A stretch of DNA of 40,825 nucleotides, from assembly GCA_040755155.1 (NCBI GenBank), contig JBFMBP010000162.1, forward strand, positions 1 to 40,825, given 5' to 3'. This document shows, piece after piece, positions 17,942 through 27,397 of this stretch. The stretch's first letter is position 1, and each line of letters opens with the position of its first letter. The translations under genes and the position numbers were made by a program. Origin of the DNA: Candidatus Omnitrophota bacterium. Lineage in GTDB: Bacteria > Hinthialibacterota > Hinthialibacteria > Hinthialibacterales > Hinthialibacteraceae. The notes under the pieces were generated by a model. That model was not told the origin of the DNA and made no database searches. It saw only the letters and a list, made by a program, of their open reading frames with translations.

Positions 17942-19750
17942 CTAGGGATGCTCTTCGAAAAACCGCCGCAATTCCTTCACCTGAAGTCCCAGCTTCTGAT
18001 TAAGCGAACTCAAGACGCCTCGCTCGCCTTGCGAGCGCACCCGAGCGGCGTAGGTTTCGAACAACGCTTGCAGGGGCGCCTCTTCCAGCGACTTCAAGCA
18101 AGAAACTCGTTCTTTTTCCTTTTGAGCGGGAGAGGTAAACGAATCCGTCAAGACGTCCTCCTTCCAATAATAGGCGGGTTGAATTTTGAGTCCCGTTTCG
18201 TGCAGCAGAAGAACGAAGCGCAGCGTGTTTTCGAGATACTCCATATTGGATAAGCGCGTCCGATCCTTCTCCTTTACTTTCAACGCGGCGACTTGGTTCA
18301 AAAACGCTTCCGTCTCTTTTTGAACGTCATCCAGCAGACGTCCCCAATAAGGATGATAGGGGAAATATTCGTCGGAAGTGGCGCCGCCCCGGCGCGGCGC
18401 GAGAACCTGATCGATGTCGAAATGAGTCAAAATAGGAGCGATGGCGCGGGCGGCTTCTTTGCCGTATTCGCGTTCGCACCAAGCGAGATAGAAAGGAGAA
18501 ACGACGTTTTCTTTTTCGGCTTTCTCCATCAACCGTATGCCATCCACTTTCGGAGGATTTTTCGCCAGCAAGCCCAAGGCTTCGAAATTGGCGCGGATAT
18601 CCTCCGTGCGCCAATGGATGCCGATGACGCCGTTGATGCCTTGATTCTTCGCCAAGGCGATCTGTTCCGCCAAGAGAGAAACGCGAGGCTGCGGATGCCA
18701 AAGGCGGCGGTCGCCTTCCAGCCAAGGAATAATCCAAACTTCTCGGTCTTTCAGGTTTCCCATGATTTCCGGTTGGGGATGCCAGCCTTGAGCGGGATTG
18801 AGGCAAGAGAAGACGATCTCTTTGGGAGCGGCTTCGTCCAATCCTTTCAGAAGGGGCGGCAATTGGGTATCTTCCCCCCAGCCGCCGATGGCCATGCGGA
18901 CATGAGGAGCTTTACGTTTCAGAATTTCATAAGCTTTTTGAATATAAGCCAAAGACCATACGCCGTAAAATTGGGAGGTTTTATCGTCGAGATAAGAAAA
19001 TCGCTCAATGTTGGCGTTGTAATATTTCTCGAACTCTTTGGAGAAGGCGAATCCCTCGCTGGGGTTGTACATCTCTTCCAGCCAGAACCAAATATAATCG
19101 ATGCCGGGAAAAGCTTGCAGCAGATTGTCGATATACAAATTCAACAATTCGATATTGGCCGAATGCGTGGGATCGGGAAGATAGGGATTGCTCAACATGG
19201 CGTCGGGAGGAATGATGGAATAAAACTCCGGCGGATAGACGCCGAACTCGAAACCGAGACAGAACTTGATCCCCTTTGTATGGGCGTAGTCCATAACGCG
19301 CTTCATCAAGTCCTGGGTGCGGCGATAGCGGTCTTCCTGATCCTTGGCGTCGAGAGCGCAGTCGGCGCCAAAAACTTTTTTCTTGAACCATTTTTTCGTT
19401 CCATAGAGAAATTGATCCGTCGTCAAAGGACGGTAGCCCCATCGCGCTGTAGCGGAAGTATCCAGTTCCGCCTGAGGAAGGACGTTGCGATACTCGACGC
19501 GAATAAGCGGTTCGACGTAGTTGACATAGCGCCGCGCGCCGCCGGTATAGCAGTGAAAGCCAACGAAATTCATATCCAGCGCCGCCATGCGGTCGAGATA
19601 GTCTTTGTAATCGTCGAAGTTCCAAGCCGTGGGGCCGGAGAGAAAATTGTGCCAAGGCAGCGTTCCCCGGATGGAAAAAGGCGAGTCGGCGGCCAACGCC
19701 GGGAAAGTCGATATCGATAAAACCGTCAAAAATAAAAACCATTTCCGCAT
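17942..19750 (-). CDS. Secreted (beta/alpha)-barrel glycoside hydrolase-like protein
   Basis: A 602-residue protein with a clear signal peptide (residues 1 to about 20, ending ALAAD). The centre reads like a TIM-barrel hydrolase: alternating hydrophobic strands such as MNFVGFHCY, IKFCLGFEFGVYPPEF, the candidate catalytic strand YIWFWLEEMYNP, VRMAIGGWGED, and VIGIHWRTEDI. The paired acidic residues in WFWLEE and WRTED are candidate catalytic groups. The last 150 residues are helical. It resembles GH20/GH67-like barrels of uncharacterised environmental bacteria, but I cannot assign a family. AGGAG sits about 8 nt before the start. It stands alone, without sugar transport genes nearby. Confidence 0.6.
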   Translation of the reverse strand: MRKWFLFLTVLSISTFPALAADSPFSIRGTLPWHNFLSGPTAWNFDDYKDYLDRMAALDMNFVGFHCYTGGARRYVNYVEPLIRVEYRNVLPQAELDTSATARWGYRPLTTDQFLYGTKKWFKKKVFGADCALDAKDQEDRYRRTQDLMKRVMDYAHTKGIKFCLGFEFGVYPPEFYSIIPPDAMLSNPYLPDPTHSANIELLNLYIDNLLQAFPGIDYIWFWLEEMYNPSEGFAFSKEFEKYYNANIERFSYLDDKTSQFYGVWSLAYIQKAYEILKRKAPHVRMAIGGWGEDTQLPPLLKGLDEAAPKEIVFSCLNPAQGWHPQPEIMGNLKDREVWIIPWLEGDRRLWHPQPRVSLLAEQIALAKNQGINGVIGIHWRTEDIRANFEALGLLAKNPPKVDGIRLMEKAEKENVVSPFYLAWCEREYGKEAARAIAPILTHFDIDQVLAPRRGGATSDEYFPYHPYWGRLLDDVQKETEAFLNQVAALKVKEKDRTRLSNMEYLENTLRFVLLLHETGLKIQPAYYWKEDVLTDSFTSPAQKEKERVSCLKSLEEAPLQALFETYAARVRSQGERGVLSSLNQKLGLQVKELRRFFEEHP

Positions 19751-20329
19751 GGATTGTTCTCCTATATAAAAAGGACATGGCTTATGATGTTCGTTGAATC
19801 TACTTGCGCGAGAATTCTTGCCGCTTCATCATCTCGAAAGATTCGCCAAATTTCAACCTCCGCATCGCAGCGAATATTCTCTCGCTTTCGAATTAAACAT
19901 TTCACAACCAATTGGAAGCATCGTTCAGGAGAGGCGTAGTAACTTATTTATGTTCCGTTATTGAATCACGAAACCATGAAAAGGCGCGAATTCCACGAAA
20001 TTTTCGAATCACGGATAGCATGAATATCACGGATTCTTTTGGATTCCACGGAAATATCCGATTCATGGAATGATCCCTTGTATTAACCGTTTAAATATTC
20101 TTTTTTTCGTGTTTTTCATTTTCATTTCGCGTTTTCATGATTCAAACGACGATCGCCATTAATCGCATTGTTTTTTATCGTGAATAACATGAATGAACAA
20201 ATCTGCGTTTTCACGATGAATACTTGCGTCTATTTCCACAAGTATGATAGGAAAAATATCTAAGACAATATATAATCGAAAAAATATCGCTGTCGCATCG
20301 CAAGAGAATCGATTATCGAGGAAATAGAG
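19751..20329. other. Intergenic region with imperfect long inverted repeat
   Basis: About 580 bp between divergent genes. The stretch 19963-20000 is rich in CACGAAA and CATGAAAA units. The stretch 20101-20143 carries their complements (TTTTTCGTG, TTTTCATGATTC), so the two could pair imperfectly. A TATAAT at 20271-20276 is a candidate -10 box for the CRP-like gene, with no good -35 partner (TAGGAA at 20248-20253). Confidence 0.45.
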
Positions 20330-21322
20330 ATGAGTCCGCAACGAGTTCATGGAATAGGGCGCGAAGTGTTTCGCGTCGGCAAGGGCGCGGTTTTGATGCG
20401 CGAGGGAGAAACCGGAAAATGCGCTTATTTCGTGCTGGAGGGGCGGCTGCTGGTCGAAAGAGATTTCGGCGGCAAGAAGGAGATTGTCGCGGAAATCGGC
20501 GTCAATGATATCGTAGGCGAACTCGCCATTCTCGATGACGAACCGCGTTCGGCGACGGTCATCGCGGCGGAGGATTCCACGCTGCTGGTCTTGGACAAGT
20601 CGCGCATCCACGCCCTCATCCGCCATCATCCCAAAATTGCAGAAGTGGTTTTGAAACTGTTATGCCGCAAGTTGCGCACGGCCCATTACGCCGCCCACAA
20701 AAACATCGATCTGCAATCTCCGGAATGCTGGCGGCGGATCGGCGCGATTCTCTGCCTTTGCGCCGAAGTGAAGAAAGCGCCGCAAGATTTATTCATATCC
20801 TTTTTCGACAACATTAAAGCGTTGACGGATATACCCCTGCAACGGATCGGCTTGGTTCTTGAACGCTTGGAAAAAACCGGCGCCGTCCGAACTAACGGCG
20901 AGCAAATCGAATTCGTGGACCAGGCGATGCTGCGCTCCTTCCTGCTGCATTGCAACGAGGAATTTATCGAACAGGATTTTCCCCAACCCACTCCCTCCAA
21001 GCAATATCAGGCTCTGCAAGTTCTAACCCAATACTGCCGTCCAGTTGGTGAGGAGATGAAGTGGGTGGATTTGCCGCGCAAGGGAATAGTGGAATTGCTC
21101 GCTTCCTCAGATCTATGGAAGACGTTGAGTCCCGCCATGCAAATGCAGCGCGCCGAAGAGATGTTGCAATGCCTGACGGAGAGCGGCGCCATCGCTTTCG
21201 AAATCTCCTCGCCGGAAACGCTTCGAATTTACTTCGATAAAATCGAAGCGTATCCTAAACCGAAGCAAGAGATCGAAGCCTTCCAAACCATGAAAGCCGT
21301 TCTATTCCGGCCTGTTTCCTGA
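20330..21322 (+). CDS. CRP/FNR-family regulator with extended C-terminus
   Basis: A 330-residue protein. Residues about 10-125 are a cyclic-nucleotide-binding domain; GELAILDDEPRSATV matches the phosphate-binding cassette, including the arginine that contacts the cyclic phosphate. Residues about 130-215 fit a CRP-type winged helix (TDIPLQRIGLVLERLEKTG as recognition segment). A further 110 residues, with KWVDLPRKGIVELLA and a final LRIYFDK, look like a second small helical or winged domain not usual in CRP. GAGGAA precedes the ATG by 6 nt. The stop overlaps the start of the next gene by one base, so the two are translationally coupled. Confidence 0.85.
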   Translation: MSPQRVHGIGREVFRVGKGAVLMREGETGKCAYFVLEGRLLVERDFGGKKEIVAEIGVNDIVGELAILDDEPRSATVIAAEDSTLLVLDKSRIHALIRHHPKIAEVVLKLLCRKLRTAHYAAHKNIDLQSPECWRRIGAILCLCAEVKKAPQDLFISFFDNIKALTDIPLQRIGLVLERLEKTGAVRTNGEQIEFVDQAMLRSFLLHCNEEFIEQDFPQPTPSKQYQALQVLTQYCRPVGEEMKWVDLPRKGIVELLASSDLWKTLSPAMQMQRAEEMLQCLTESGAIAFEISSPETLRIYFDKIEAYPKPKQEIEAFQTMKAVLFRPVS

Positions 21323-23070
21323 TGAACGAAAAATCGATCGCCGAACGCAATATCCGCTTGCTGCAAGAGATCGATCCTGCGCTTCTGCAGCGGATAGAAA
21401 GGCTGTTGAAAGAACGGCGCGAGCAGCAAACGCCGCCGCGTTTTGAATTTCTTCCCTCCCCCAATGAAATCGTCTTATGCCGTTGGGCGCAGCCTTCAAG
21501 TCATGGTTGGATTCACGGCCCCGCCGACCCCCGCGACGAAGCGGAGAAGAGAGCGCGCGATTTGGAGGCGTCCCCTTGCGGACTCGCGGTTCTATGGCAA
21601 GCGGGAATGGGTTATCTTTCACGGGCGCTTTTGCAATCGAATCCAAGGCGGCGATTGATCGTCTGCGAAACGCGCTGGGAATTGTTTTGGGAATGGATCA
21701 ACCGCTGGGATATGCGATCCCTGTTCGGCGAGACGCCGGTTTATTTGTTGATCGGCGACGATCCGGCATCCCATCTTTTATCGCTGCGCCGCCGCCATCC
21801 ATCCTTATTCGAGCCGCCGGTTTTGTTTCTCTCCGGCTCGTCTTTAAATCTTGATGAAGAAAAACAATTCTTGCAGATTCAGGAACAACTGCAATCGCCA
21901 TCTTCTCGTGAGCCTTTGGACGAGTCGAAAGATACAAACGTCTTCGCTCTGATCTCCAACGCTATACCGGACATTCATCCCGCCGTCTTGCGCGGGGCGG
22001 AAGCCAATGGGTTGCGGGCCATGCGCGCCGAACGTTCGCCGGCGCTGGCGCATCTCTTGAAAGGGAAAAACGCCTGGCGAGAAACGTGCGGATGCGTTCC
22101 CAATGTTGTATTGGGTTTTTACGGAAGTTTTTTTTCTTCCAAAGAGATGCGGTCGATGGGGGAGGCGGGCGTTCGGCGCGTGGTTTGGTTTTACGATACG
22201 CCTAATATCCGCTGCGAATCTATCGCCGAGGATTACGACCTGGCGCTGGCTTTCGATTCGTCTCACTTGGAAATTCTGCGTCCCCTTTTCGGCGATCGGG
22301 CGCAAACCCTATCGCCCGCGACGGCCTTCGACCAATTCGCACCCCCGCTGGACCCGCCGCCGAATACTCCGCCCGTCGCTTATGTCGGCGCTACCGGCCT
22401 GCGCTTGTCGCTGCCGTATTTAATGCAGAGTCCCGGCTTTTCCGCCCGATTGATTCAAGTGATCCGCGCCGCCGTCGCCCAATCGTTAGGCGAATCCGCC
22501 GACTCAATGCAAGCGCAGCTACGGGAAGAGACGCGCCCCTTTTTCGACGAAAACGATCCCATTTTTCCATGGCTGATTTATCAAATCGCGGCGGCGGAAA
22601 TCCGTTTCGCCTTTCTGGCCGCCGCCCAACCTTACGGATTGGCGATTTACGGCGACGCGCTTTGGGGACAAGCCCGTTATACGGGCGGACTAACACAAGC
22701 TTACGCCGGACGCTCGTTGAAATACGATTGCGAAACGCCGCTGGTTTACGCCGCTTCCGCCATCAATCTTCATATCAACCATCCGCAAATCGTCGACGGC
22801 GTTCCCATTCGCATTTACGACGTTTTGGCATGCGGTGGCTTTCTCTTAGCGGAATATCGGCCCGTACTGGAAGAACAATTCGTCATCGGACGCGACCTCG
22901 ACGTTTTCCACACGCCACAGGAATTGCGGGAGAAGATCGAGTTTTATTCGCCCCGCAAAGAGTTGCGGCGGGATATTGGCGAGCAGGGAAAACAGACTGT
23001 TCTCGCCAATCATACCTACCGGCATCGCATCAAGGAATTGTTAAGTATGTTGAGGCTCTTGCAAAATTAA
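21322..23070 (+). CDS. CgeB-like glycosyltransferase family protein
   Basis: A 582-residue cytosolic protein. The C-terminal 110 residues match the CgeB/glycosyltransferase-1-like tail: INLHINHPQIVDGVPIRIYD, CGGFLLAEYRPVLEE, then DLDVFHTPQELREKI, ending in a helix with ANHTYRHRIKELL. The centre holds VVWFYDTPNIRC and YDLALAFD, which fit the N-terminal Rossmann fold of the same family. CgeB-type proteins modify spore or flagellar surfaces in other bacteria. Here the partner is a CRP-like regulator in a one-base overlap (TGATGA). The stop codon region forms the left arm of the inverted-repeat element at 23052-23203. Confidence 0.8.
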   Translation: MNEKSIAERNIRLLQEIDPALLQRIERLLKERREQQTPPRFEFLPSPNEIVLCRWAQPSSHGWIHGPADPRDEAEKRARDLEASPCGLAVLWQAGMGYLSRALLQSNPRRRLIVCETRWELFWEWINRWDMRSLFGETPVYLLIGDDPASHLLSLRRRHPSLFEPPVLFLSGSSLNLDEEKQFLQIQEQLQSPSSREPLDESKDTNVFALISNAIPDIHPAVLRGAEANGLRAMRAERSPALAHLLKGKNAWRETCGCVPNVVLGFYGSFFSSKEMRSMGEAGVRRVVWFYDTPNIRCESIAEDYDLALAFDSSHLEILRPLFGDRAQTLSPATAFDQFAPPLDPPPNTPPVAYVGATGLRLSLPYLMQSPGFSARLIQVIRAAVAQSLGESADSMQAQLREETRPFFDENDPIFPWLIYQIAAAEIRFAFLAAAQPYGLAIYGDALWGQARYTGGLTQAYAGRSLKYDCETPLVYAASAINLHINHPQIVDGVPIRIYDVLACGGFLLAEYRPVLEEQFVIGRDLDVFHTPQELREKIEFYSPRKELRRDIGEQGKQTVLANHTYRHRIKELLSMLRLLQN

Positions 23071-23203
23071 TGAAATCCGTCTTAAAATTCTCCCCCCAAG
23101 ATTGGGGGGAGTTAGAGGGGGGTTGATTTTAATGGACTTACGTCAACCCCTCCTAACCTCCCCCAAGCTTGGGGGAGGAATAAAAGAATTTTGCATGAGG
23201 CTC
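23052..23203. repeat. Nested inverted-repeat element (MITE/REP-like)
   Basis: Outer arms of 17 nt (23052-23068 and 23187-23203) match in 15 positions as inverted copies. Inside are two strong G/C palindromes: 23090-23111, with a 10-bp stem and 2-nt centre, and 23157-23178, a perfect 22-bp palindrome. Between them, 23111-23126 can pair with 23143-23157. The whole can fold into one long cruciform or two hairpins. The left arm includes the last codons and stop of the CgeB-like gene. No transposase is encoded. Confidence 0.8.
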
Positions 23204-23415
23204 ATGTTGAGAGAATAAAAATAATTCCCCCTTTTTGGGGCGCCAAGTGCAAGGTTTTTTCTGCCCTTGAGTAATTTAGAGGGCAAAGGAACAAGATTCC
23301 TATGCGCAAATGAAAAAAATTCCGCCGCCTTTTAATTGCGGCTATACTACTCCAATATTGTCAGCCTCGAACCGCCGGATAACATCATGCGGCGCATAGG
23401 AAAGGAATTACGAAT

Positions 23416-24402
23416 ATGACCAACAGTTCTATCGATCGCCGGAGATTCATCCAAGCCTTGCCTTTGGCCGCCGGGGCCGCGTCCCTGGTTTCTTGGGCCG
23501 CCGAAGAGAAGAGCCGGATCGTCGAAATTCATCGTCCTGGCATCCTGCAAGAGAACAACCGTCCCGATGCGGCGGGAACGCAGGAGATGCTGGACAAGGG
23601 CATGAGAGAATTCACGGGCGAGAAATCCCGCCGCGATCAATGGGCGAAATTCGTCTCCAAAGATGATGTGGTTGGATTGAAGGTCAACGGCTTGGGCGGC
23701 GCTTTGATGTGCACTAAAAAGGAATTGATCCAGGCCGTCATTCAAGGGCTGTTGGACGCGGGCGTCAAAGAAAATAACATCATCGTGTGGGATAACCGCA
23801 CCTCGTTCGTTACCGCCACCGGTTTCGCGGAAAATGTAGGCAAGACCGGCGTGAGAGTATACGCCTCCGAAAATCCCGAAATCGGCCACGACCAGAACGC
23901 AACGCAAATCGAAGCCGGTTCCACCCATTTATCCAAAATCCTGACGGAACAGATTACGGCGCTCGTCAATCTTCCCATCATGAAAGACCATCCCATTGCG
24001 GGAACGACCCTTTCTCTGAAGAATATTTCCCACGGCGTAACGGACAATCCCGACGCCTTTCACGGCGGGAAATGCCATCCCTGCATCGCGCAAATCAACG
24101 CGCTGCCTGTAGTGCGCGCTAAACATCGCCTGGTAGTGATGGACGCGCTATTAGGCTGTTGCGACGGCGGACCGAGATACAAAGCCAGCGGCGTCGAGAA
24201 GTACGAGTCGATCTTCATCGCCACGGATTGCGTAGCCATAGACGCCATGGGAACCGAACGCATCGAATCGGCGCGCAAAGCCAAAGGCCTGCCCTCCCTC
24301 GCCGAAAGAGGTCTTTCCACCAATTATATAGCGCTAGCGGCGAAAGCCGGTTTGGGCGCTAACGAGAAATCGAAGATCGATCTCCAACGGATGGAGGGGT
24401 GA
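23416..24402 (+). CDS. Tat-exported DUF362 domain protein
   Basis: A 328-residue protein. The N-terminus has a twin-arginine signal (SIDRRRFIQALPLAAGAAS), so it is exported folded, probably with a cofactor. The body matches DUF362: DDVVGLKVNGLGG, the NNIIVWDNRT segment, LVNLPIMKDHPIAGTTLSLK, then a HGGKCHPCIAQINALP segment and VVMDALLGCCDGGP. Cysteines at CHPC and GCC could bind metal or a cluster; the family is often near iron-sulfur proteins but its role is unknown. AAAGGAA precedes the ATG by about 9 nt. It stands alone after the inverted-repeat element. Confidence 0.85.
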   Translation: MTNSSIDRRRFIQALPLAAGAASLVSWAAEEKSRIVEIHRPGILQENNRPDAAGTQEMLDKGMREFTGEKSRRDQWAKFVSKDDVVGLKVNGLGGALMCTKKELIQAVIQGLLDAGVKENNIIVWDNRTSFVTATGFAENVGKTGVRVYASENPEIGHDQNATQIEAGSTHLSKILTEQITALVNLPIMKDHPIAGTTLSLKNISHGVTDNPDAFHGGKCHPCIAQINALPVVRAKHRLVVMDALLGCCDGGPRYKASGVEKYESIFIATDCVAIDAMGTERIESARKAKGLPSLAERGLSTNYIALAAKAGLGANEKSKIDLQRMEG

Positions 24403-24430
24403 GGAATATTCTACAAATATCCCCATGATC

Positions 24431-24458
24431 GAGCCGCAGAGCCGAACGTCTGCGGCTC
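24431..24458 (+). terminator. Terminator-like hairpin after DUF362 gene
   Basis: GAGCCGCAGA (24431-24440) pairs perfectly with TCTGCGGCTC (24449-24458) around an 8-nt loop, 29 bp after the stop codon. The T-run is weak (mixed TTCATATTGTTG), so termination may be Rho-assisted or inefficient. Confidence 0.55.
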
Positions 24459-24671
24459 AGTTCATATTGTTGTTGCGCTAAATGCGCATTATCGCTGCCA
24501 TCGCTTCACTGGTTTTCAGAAACAATTAACCATATTCATTTTTTTTTGTTAATTCTATAAGCGCATCGATAATCGCTTAATAGAGGCAAAAAGAAACAAG
24601 ATCGTTCAAATGCAGGATCGATTTGTTTATTCAATCGATTATATGTTTTTATAAGAAAGGGAGCGTCGTCA

Positions 24672-25751
24672 ATGAAAAAAACCTACTTTCGATTATGTGC
24701 AGTGTTTTTGCTTTCGCTTTTTTTAAGTCCGTTATCCTTATTCGGTTCGGAACTCGATATTGTAAACAAAGTATTGGAGGAAGGGAAAACGGTTGTAGAA
24801 CAAAAAATGAATTCCGGACTGCGCATTCAAGGAGAATTATCTTTTGTAAATCAGCATTTCGATCAGCCGGGGTGGAACCGATTTTTTACCATGTCGGGCA
24901 TGACAATGCCAATGCTTCGTAAAGACGCCGAAATTTTGGAAGAATTCGCTAGCGGCAATCGGTATCATACCACCGTTTCAAAAGTAGTTCGCAATGCTCG
25001 TTCCATCAGGTTGGAAGACATAAACAATCCCGACAATTCATTTACTACTTCGCATCGTTCGATTGGTTTTCGCGATGCGAACGTTAACGGCGCCTGCGTA
25101 GTCTATGAGGATGAGGATAAGGTTATGCCGTATTGGGTCATCGATCCGCGGAAAGATAATATAACTTACGAAGATAACGATTATTCTTTATTGCGCGTAC
25201 TTTCCGATCCTTTCTTCGATCGCGCGCCATTCAACATTAATAAAATGATCGAAAATCTAAATGGGAAAGCGGAAGAACTTTTTCACACCTCAACGTCGCA
25301 GGATGGAGAACAATTTACGATTCAATGCGCGAATCCGATTCTGCCCAACTGCGTTATGATTAGCCTTACTTTGTCATCGAACAATCCAGAAAAAATTTAT
25401 TCGATATCTAGATACTACAATGATGGCAGCCTATATATTTGCAGGCTTTATCATTATTCTGACAACTCTATAATACAGTCAATCGAAGATTTTCAATTCA
25501 ATGAAGAAGGATTGGTCAAAGACGTCAACGACAATCTAAGAGAAAAGGCGTCAACTTACATCCTTTATACCTACCATGAGTTTACTCCAGAAATGAATTT
25601 CGCCGACAATTATTTCGATCCCTCAACCTATATTGTCAATGGATCGAAAGTAGAGGATCGCGTGAATGGAATCTATTATATTGAAGGAAAGAAGGATTCC
25701 GTCATCTCTCTGGAAGAAAAAATGAAGAATGTCATTAAACCCAAAAGTTGA
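24672..25751 (+). CDS. Secreted protein of unknown function
   Basis: A 359-residue protein with a clear signal peptide (MKKTYFRLC start, hydrophobic core, cleavage near LFGS at about 26). No catalytic motif is evident. The mature protein alternates short beta-like stretches and acidic loops, and the large number of aromatic residues in YHTTVSKVVRNARSIRLED and ILYTYHEFTPEMNF suggests a beta-rich fold, perhaps of the LolA/LppX-like kind, but I would not assign it. Codon use is more AT-rich than in the preceding DUF362 gene. AAAGGGAG (24655-24662) precedes the ATG by 9 nt. No operon partners; the next gene is convergent. Confidence 0.75.
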   Translation: MKKTYFRLCAVFLLSLFLSPLSLFGSELDIVNKVLEEGKTVVEQKMNSGLRIQGELSFVNQHFDQPGWNRFFTMSGMTMPMLRKDAEILEEFASGNRYHTTVSKVVRNARSIRLEDINNPDNSFTTSHRSIGFRDANVNGACVVYEDEDKVMPYWVIDPRKDNITYEDNDYSLLRVLSDPFFDRAPFNINKMIENLNGKAEELFHTSTSQDGEQFTIQCANPILPNCVMISLTLSSNNPEKIYSISRYYNDGSLYICRLYHYSDNSIIQSIEDFQFNEEGLVKDVNDNLREKASTYILYTYHEFTPEMNFADNYFDPSTYIVNGSKVEDRVNGIYYIEGKKDSVISLEEKMKNVIKPKS

Positions 25752-25928
25752 AATATACCTTTCTAACTCCAATGAGCATTATTAATGAGCAGCGCAAAGT
25801 TTCTTAGGTAAGGCTATTTTATTTCATTTTACATCGCAAAGCCAGAATTTTGTCGTAAGAATCTAATTTTTAAAAATCCTCGTCATCCTTGCATCCTGGA
25901 TATCATGATTCAGCCATTCGCTTCCATT

Positions 25929-27308
25929 TCAAGAAAATCGCTCCGCGATGCGTTGAGCGAATTCGGCGAGAGCGTCATCCCTAGCCCCCGCGACGGCGAC
26001 GGCGTCGCCCGATCGAACGCGTTGTTGCAGCATGTTCAAGGCTTCTTCGCGGCTGGCGGGTAGATGAACGTTTGGCGGGGGGATTTTGTCCGCTAAATCT
26101 TTGGAGGAGATGCTTCGATTCGTCGTGCCGCCTGCGTCATAGACTGGCAGGAGATAGAGATAGTCTTCCGGACGCAAGCCCGCCGTTAACGTTTGGGCGA
26201 AGCCGTCGAGATGGAAACGCAACGGCTGGTAGCCGTGCGGTTGGAAGACGAGATGAAGGCGGGGATAGCGCAGTTGCAGCGCTTCCAGCAGCGCCGCGAT
26301 CTTGTCAGGATTGTGGGCGTAATCGTCGAAGACGGCGACGAGGCCGCAACCGTAGCGCTGCAACCGGCGGCGGATGCCGGGGAAAGTTTTCGCTGCTTCC
26401 TGGAGAGTACGGAGAGAAGCGGAAGGCGCCGTTAGCCGAACCGCCGCCAGCGCAGCTAATAGATTGGCGGCATTGTGGCGGCCAATATGCGGCGTTTCGA
26501 ATCGCTCGCCCTCGAAGAGAAATCCTACGCCGTCCGGCAAATGAAAAACCGCTTGCGGAGCGGGTGGCGCAAACCAATGGATGCGCGCATCGCTTCCTAA
26601 ACGATCCGCCAAGGCGCGGCAGCTGCTATCGCTTTCATTAAGCAGAAGGATCGCTTGGACGTTGCGGGAAAATTCATAGAAGATATCCAAATTTTCTTCC
26701 AAAGAATGATGATCGCGGGCGATATTGAGAATGAGAGCAGTTTCCGGCGCGAAACGCAGCAGGGATTTGTCGCTCTCGTCCAGTTCGACGCAAGCCCATT
26801 GGCCTTGAGAGACGTAGACCTGAGACCATCCCGTCATACTGTCTGAAGCGTCGAGGATATCCGAGCCGCCCACGAAGCAGCCGAGCTCGCCGATCGCCTG
26901 CAACAACCAAGCGCACATAGCCGTAGTTGTCGATTTACCGCTAGTTCCCGCCACGGCGAGAAGACGATGCCCGGCGATTTGGTTCTTGAGTTCCTCGGAA
27001 CGATGCAAAAGAGGAACGCCGAACGATTCGGCTTTCAAGCGGTCGGGATTGTCCTTTTCTATAGCTGTAGAATAGACGGCGCGAACCGTCTCGCGGGTAA
27101 CGCCGCTTCCATCTTGAGGAAAAATTTGCGCGCCCAAATCCATAAGCCGTTGCAAACGCAAGCGGATGGGAGGCGACAGGGATTCCAAATTGCCGGGATC
27201 GCGAACCAGCCGGTCGGAGCCGGTTGCGCGCATTCCCCGCTTAAGCGCCAATTCGGCGAGTGGCAACATGCCGCTGCCCGCGATTCCGATGAGATGGATG
27301 GATTCCAT
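25929..27308 (-). CDS. MurC/Mpl-like Mur ligase
   Basis: A 459-residue ATP-dependent amide ligase. Residues 5-32 form the N-terminal nucleotide-binding fold (HLIGIAGSGMLPLAELAL). The ATP loop is GTSGKSTTT (121-129). Further MurC-type marks are LHRSEEL, ELDESDKSLL, NIARDHHSLE, the FDDYAHNP motif and FQPHGYQPLR, which corresponds to FQPHxYxR in MurC. These fit UDP-N-acetylmuramate-alanine ligase or the peptide-recycling ligase Mpl. There are no other mur, fts or ddl genes nearby, so this may be a stand-alone or secondary ligase rather than the main MurC of a dcw cluster. Confidence 0.85.
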   Translation of the reverse strand: MESIHLIGIAGSGMLPLAELALKRGMRATGSDRLVRDPGNLESLSPPIRLRLQRLMDLGAQIFPQDGSGVTRETVRAVYSTAIEKDNPDRLKAESFGVPLLHRSEELKNQIAGHRLLAVAGTSGKSTTTAMCAWLLQAIGELGCFVGGSDILDASDSMTGWSQVYVSQGQWACVELDESDKSLLRFAPETALILNIARDHHSLEENLDIFYEFSRNVQAILLLNESDSSCRALADRLGSDARIHWFAPPAPQAVFHLPDGVGFLFEGERFETPHIGRHNAANLLAALAAVRLTAPSASLRTLQEAAKTFPGIRRRLQRYGCGLVAVFDDYAHNPDKIAALLEALQLRYPRLHLVFQPHGYQPLRFHLDGFAQTLTAGLRPEDYLYLLPVYDAGGTTNRSISSKDLADKIPPPNVHLPASREEALNMLQQRVRSGDAVAVAGARDDALAEFAQRIAERFS

Positions 27309-27397
27309 ATTAGAGATTCAATAATACTTTTAAAATATTGCGTGATGAAAATCTATAGCCCAATAGCGTTGCTTCAACATTAAAGTCGAGTAAACGG

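Noticed and set aside
18293-19720. 475-codon open frame on the plus strand
   Set aside because: It is antisense to the secreted hydrolase-like gene, which has a signal peptide and a good ribosome site. The frame is open because of codon bias.
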